DNA of 64,000 nt. It comes from an uncultured Clostridia bacterium (GTDB lineage Bacteria; Bacillota; Clostridia; Christensenellales; CAMQZB01). The notes beneath the pieces were generated by a model. It was not told the DNA's origin. It searched no databases and saw only the letters and a program-made list of their open reading frames with translations. Below, one piece after another: positions 60,242 through 64,000 of the stretch. Position 1 is the stretch's first letter. Each line of letters starts with the position of its first letter. Made by a program: the position numbers and the translations under genes. The stretch lies in the NCBI GenBank assembly GCA_947039455.1, contig CAMQZB010000004.1, forward strand, positions 1 to 64,000, in the 5' to 3' direction.

Positions 60242-60359
60242 AATGTTTTGTAAAAGACTAGCTAAGCATTTTTTAGGTAGAATTTTTATATAACCAAAAG
60301 CAAACACATAAATAAATCACACCCAAAAAGAAGCGACAGCACAAAAACCGCTTAAAAAA

Positions 60360-60408
60360 GTGGGTCAAGGGGCTCAGTCCCTTGCGGGGTTTGGGGCGGA
60401 GCTCCATT
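60360..60408 (-). repeat. Interspersed element, copy M (inverted)
   Basis: GTGGGTCAAGGGGCTCAGTCCCTTGCGGGGTTTGGGGCGGAGCTCCAT. Confidence 0.88.
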
Positions 60409-60470
60409 TTCCTTAATAAAAAAATCAAACAAAAAAGTCTTTTATGTAAACATACAGCATAAGTTATGAT

Positions 60471-61478
60471 ATGAAAAAATATAGAAAAATTATAATAGTA
60501 GCGATTCTTGTGGCAGTTATGTGTATGTGTCCTTTGGTGGGCGGGTTTGAGCATGTGAAAAATTATGAAGAAACGCAAACGATCTTCGTTGAAATGTGGC
60601 ACGTGGACACCTTTGCTGGTGGCAAGAATTCTCGTGGTGAGTTCTTAAAAAACGTAGCAGTTGACTATAATAAAACTCACAAAAGTGAGTTTATTGTGGT
60701 AACGGTGAAAACGGAAGAAGAACTTCTTGAAAGCCTTAGAAAAGGCGAAAAACCTGATATGATATCCTTTGGGACAGGTGTTGGTGAAGAGGTTTTGCAG
60801 TATTTAGAAAAGTATGAAGGTGGAATTTACGCAAGCGATAATTTTGTCAATGCGGTAAGCTATGGTGGAGAGATTATGGCAGTACCTTGGGCAAGCGGTG
60901 GATATTTCAGGTTCGGAACAGGTGGTGGAGTAACCTATGGAAAGGAAGATTGCACTTCTCCGTTAATGGCGGAATATTTTTCTGAAGGGGAAGCTTTGAG
61001 TGGGGAAATTACTTTGCAGAATTTAAGTGACTTTGACAGTTATTTAAGGTATTTGGAAGGTGGCGGTACTTTGATTGGCTCTCAACGAGACCTGGTGCGG
61101 ATAGAACAAAGAATTGACGCAGGAAAACTAAATCCAATGGAGATTGTAGCACTGACTGAGTATACTGACTTGGTGCAAGCGATTGGTTTGGTAGACGGCA
61201 TTGAAGATGATAAAAAAGCTGTTTCAATGGGGTATTTAGAGTACTTGCAAAGTGATAGCGTACAAAAGAATATAAGTAAATTGCGTATGTTCTCAACTAC
61301 TGGAATAGAGATGTATTCAATAGACGGCTTTAGTGAGATGGAAAAAAACATAGGTAATATAAAAGTTCCGTGCATTTTCACGGCTAATGAAGTCTTGAAA
61401 AATCACGACAAACTTGCATTGAATGCAATAAATGGAGATAAAGAAGCACAGGAAGTTATCCGCAAAGTCTTTGAATAA
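60471..61478 (+). CDS. Extracellular solute-binding-like protein (family 1-like), secreted
   Basis: N-terminal signal segment; FVEMWHVDTFAGGKNSRGEFLKNVAVDYNKTH...KPDMISFGTGVGEEVLQYLEKY; MAVPWASGGYFRF. Confidence 0.6.
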   Translation: MKKYRKIIIVAILVAVMCMCPLVGGFEHVKNYEETQTIFVEMWHVDTFAGGKNSRGEFLKNVAVDYNKTHKSEFIVVTVKTEEELLESLRKGEKPDMISFGTGVGEEVLQYLEKYEGGIYASDNFVNAVSYGGEIMAVPWASGGYFRFGTGGGVTYGKEDCTSPLMAEYFSEGEALSGEITLQNLSDFDSYLRYLEGGGTLIGSQRDLVRIEQRIDAGKLNPMEIVALTEYTDLVQAIGLVDGIEDDKKAVSMGYLEYLQSDSVQKNISKLRMFSTTGIEMYSIDGFSEMEKNIGNIKVPCIFTANEVLKNHDKLALNAINGDKEAQEVIRKVFE

Positions 61479-61635
61479 TGTGGATAAGTGTAAAAAGGGT
61501 TGGGTAAATATTGATATGATAAAATATTGCGGAATATATAAATATTCAAAATACGTATAGTAAAAGCATTTTTGTAGCAAAAATAGACGATTTAGTGGAA
61601 ATAATGATGATTTGGGTGGTAATGAGGAGTTGGTA

Positions 61636-62544
61636 ATGGAAGAAAATCAAAGATTGTTGGGGTATATACAAAACTTGAAGAAGCGGTGTATAGAGTTTGT
61701 GGAAAAGCCAAGATTGAAAGAGTATACGACAGTTGGGATTGGTGGAAAAGTTGGGGTGGTAGTTGAACCAAAATCAGCGTGGCAAATAGCTCAAGCCACA
61801 GCACTAGCAAAAAAATGGCAGTTGAAAACAAAAATTATTGGTGGTGGAAGTAATATTGTTGGGGTGGATGAAGAGAGTAATCTTGTGGTTGTACGTATAG
61901 GAAGTGATTTTGGAAATATAATATGTGAGAGCGAAAAAATTTTGGTGGAAGCAGGTGCTAGTATTGGTGGGGTACAAAATTTTGCATTGAAAAACAACCT
62001 TGGTGGATTGGAAAAATTTGTGGGGATACCTGCAACTATCGGCGGTTTTGTGGCAATGAACGGTGGAGCTTTTGGAGTTTCGGTTTGTGACGTGATTGAA
62101 AGCGTAACAGTATTAAAAAATGGTGAGCAAATTAAAATTTTAAAAAAAGATTGTGATTTTTCATATAGGCATAGTAGATTTCAAAATAGTGGTGAAGTGA
62201 TAGTTCAGGTAGTTTTAGGGTTGGAGAAAAGAAAAACTGCTGAAATAATAAGGACCACTAGGGATTTTATGGAAATCAGAAGAAATAAGCAACCGCATAA
62301 TGTGAAAACATTTGGAAGCGTATTTAAAAATCCTGTGGGAGAATATGCAGGAAAATTAATAGAATCCGTGGGATTAAAGGGATATAGAGAGGGGGATTGC
62401 AGATTTTCTCCAAAGCATGGAAATTTTATTGAAAATTTAGGTAATGGAAATCGCTCAGAGGTTAATAAACTTATAGACACCGCACGCGAAAAAGTGTATA
62501 ATATATATAAAATAGAACTAGAGCAAGAAGTGTTATTCTTGTAA
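61636..62544 (+). CDS. murB: UDP-N-acetylenolpyruvoylglucosamine reductase
   Basis: LKEYTTVGIGGKV, IGGGSNIVGVDE, GIPATIGGFVAMNGGAFG, FGSVFKNP; start 61636 preferred over 61612. Confidence 0.95.
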   Translation: MEENQRLLGYIQNLKKRCIEFVEKPRLKEYTTVGIGGKVGVVVEPKSAWQIAQATALAKKWQLKTKIIGGGSNIVGVDEESNLVVVRIGSDFGNIICESEKILVEAGASIGGVQNFALKNNLGGLEKFVGIPATIGGFVAMNGGAFGVSVCDVIESVTVLKNGEQIKILKKDCDFSYRHSRFQNSGEVIVQVVLGLEKRKTAEIIRTTRDFMEIRRNKQPHNVKTFGSVFKNPVGEYAGKLIESVGLKGYREGDCRFSPKHGNFIENLGNGNRSEVNKLIDTAREKVYNIYKIELEQEVLFL

Positions 62545-63315
62545 ATGAGGAAAGTTTTGATTATTGCAGATTATCATACTCATACCGTCTTTAGTCACGG
62601 CAAGGGGACAATAGAAGAAAATGTAGAACGTGCAAGATTGATGGGGCTGAAAGAAGTTGCCATCACTGACCACGGGCTTAATCATATGGTTTTTGGGTTG
62701 AGTGATAGAAAGCTAATTAAAATGAGAAAAATTATAGACGATTTAAACGATAAATATCAAGATATAAAGGTGTTATTAGGAGTAGAATCAAATATTATTT
62801 CAAGAAGTGGCGTAATTGATATTAAACCACATGAATTTCAGTTGTTTGACATAGTACTTTGCGGATATCACAAGGTGGTATGGGGCAAAAACCTTACAGA
62901 AACCGTGAAATTTATAGGTAAAAACGATATTATGCAAGTGTTTAATAAAGCGGACAAGCCAAGTTTGGTAAAAGCTAACACAAAAACCCTAATAGAAAGT
63001 GTTATGAACAATCCAATTGACGTATTGACACACCCTAACCACGACATGGTAATCGACCCAGTAGAAGTGGCAAAAGTTGCTAGGGATTATGGTACGTATT
63101 ACGAATTAAACGGAAAAAAGATAAATGTTTCTGACGAAGTATTGCAAAAAATAGCTGATACTGGAGTGGAATTTATAATCAATTCAGACGCACATACAGC
63201 GAACCGAGTGGGAGAAGTTAATTTTCCGCTGGAAGTTATGAAACGGGTAGGGATTAGAGAAAGTCAAGTTGCGAATTTTAACAAAATTCCTAAATTTAGA
63301 AGCCAAGGAAGATAA
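62545..63315 (+). CDS. PHP-domain phosphatase family protein
   Basis: ADYHTHTVFSHGKGTIEENVERARLMGLKEVAITDHGLNH; INSDAHTANRVGE. Confidence 0.9.
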   Translation: MRKVLIIADYHTHTVFSHGKGTIEENVERARLMGLKEVAITDHGLNHMVFGLSDRKLIKMRKIIDDLNDKYQDIKVLLGVESNIISRSGVIDIKPHEFQLFDIVLCGYHKVVWGKNLTETVKFIGKNDIMQVFNKADKPSLVKANTKTLIESVMNNPIDVLTHPNHDMVIDPVEVAKVARDYGTYYELNGKKINVSDEVLQKIADTGVEFIINSDAHTANRVGEVNFPLEVMKRVGIRESQVANFNKIPKFRSQGR

Positions 63316-64000
63316 ATGTCATTTACAAGTAAAACAAAACAAGAAATATTGAAATCAAAACTATTGGACAAACCCTCAATAGGATTCACCTCTGCAGTAA
63401 TTCATACGGCGGGGAGTTTGTCCTACTCAAATGACGGTTGGGGATTTGAGTTTTCTTCTGAAAGTAAGCAATTAATAAACAAAACAGTAAAATTTGTGAA
63501 AGAATTGTTTGATGAAGAGCAAAGAATTATTGTTGACTCAAATATAAGCCCAAACAAAAAAAACGTATATTTAGTGCGATATTCAGGAGAAAGAGCCTGT
63601 GAAATCATGGAGACGTTGCGTATAATGGATAGGACGGAAGAGCTTGAAATTATTTATGGAGTGGAAGAAGGTTTGTTTGAAACTGATGTTGACGAAAAGC
63701 TATACATAATAGGTGCGTTTCTTGGTTGCGGTTCAATTAGCGTACCAGAAACGGAAGGGGAGAGCGGTTATCACCTTGAGTTTGCTTTTTCAAACGGTGT
63801 TATGGCAGACGATTTCGCAAGTTTACTTCTTAGAAATGGGTTCAATCCAAAGTTTGCAAATAGACGAGAAAAATGTCTGATTTACTTTAAGGATAAAGAC
63901 AGTATTTTGGATATGCTGTCCTATATGCAAGCAATGTCGGCGGTAATTGTTATTAACGAAATTGTGGCGGAGCGGATTACAAGAAACAAAGTTAACCGTC
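63316..64000 (+). CDS. whiA: DNA-binding protein WhiA (partial, runs off right edge)
   Basis: MSFTSKTKQEILKSKLLDKPS...YIIGAFLGCGSISVPETEGESGYHLEFAF; open to the window end, so absent from ORF track. Confidence 0.9.
   Translation, partial: MSFTSKTKQEILKSKLLDKPSIGFTSAVIHTAGSLSYSNDGWGFEFSSESKQLINKTVKFVKELFDEEQRIIVDSNISPNKKNVYLVRYSGERACEIMETLRIMDRTEELEIIYGVEEGLFETDVDEKLYIIGAFLGCGSISVPETEGESGYHLEFAFSNGVMADDFASLLLRNGFNPKFANRREKCLIYFKDKDSILDMLSYMQAMSAVIVINEIVAERITRNKVNR

Noticed and set aside
10252-60408. CRISPR array
   Set aside because: The dispersed repeats have irregular spacing over 50 kb with genes in between, no spacers and no cas genes.

Overview
AT-rich chromosomal window of a Firmicutes/Clostridia-like bacterium spanning the replication-origin neighbourhood and the main ribosomal-protein operon. 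Recognisable blocks: HU, an NCS2 purine permease preceded by a guanine-class purine riboswitch, sporulation-type genes (yabP-yabQ-divIC, SpoIIQ-like M23), ftsH, cvpA, two perfect parS sites, dnaN, a probable oriC with a B. subtilis-like DnaA-box/GC-rich/DnaA-trio unwinding module at ~15.15-15.46 kb, rsmG-parA-parB, a short alaS, rpmH-rnpA-yidD-yidC-jag, the S10-spc-alpha ribosomal operon (rpsJ to rplQ), dnaA, recF-gyrB-gyrA, and murB-PHP-whiA (truncated at the right edge). The most interesting unexplained structure is (i) a family of at least 13 GC-rich double stem-loop elements (ATGGGGC..GCCCCAAACCCCACAAGGG..CCCTTGACCC) scattered between genes, several sharing a second box (GCGWCAGCAAAAAA); (ii) a ~100-nt orphan structured RNA with its own promoter and U-tract at 34.1 kb; (iii) a ~190-nt highly structured insert inside the spc operon between rplF and rplR; and (iv) an oriC next to dnaN but ~38 kb from dnaA. 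No computation or database search was run; homology calls are from reading the translated ORFs, and structures were found by eye.
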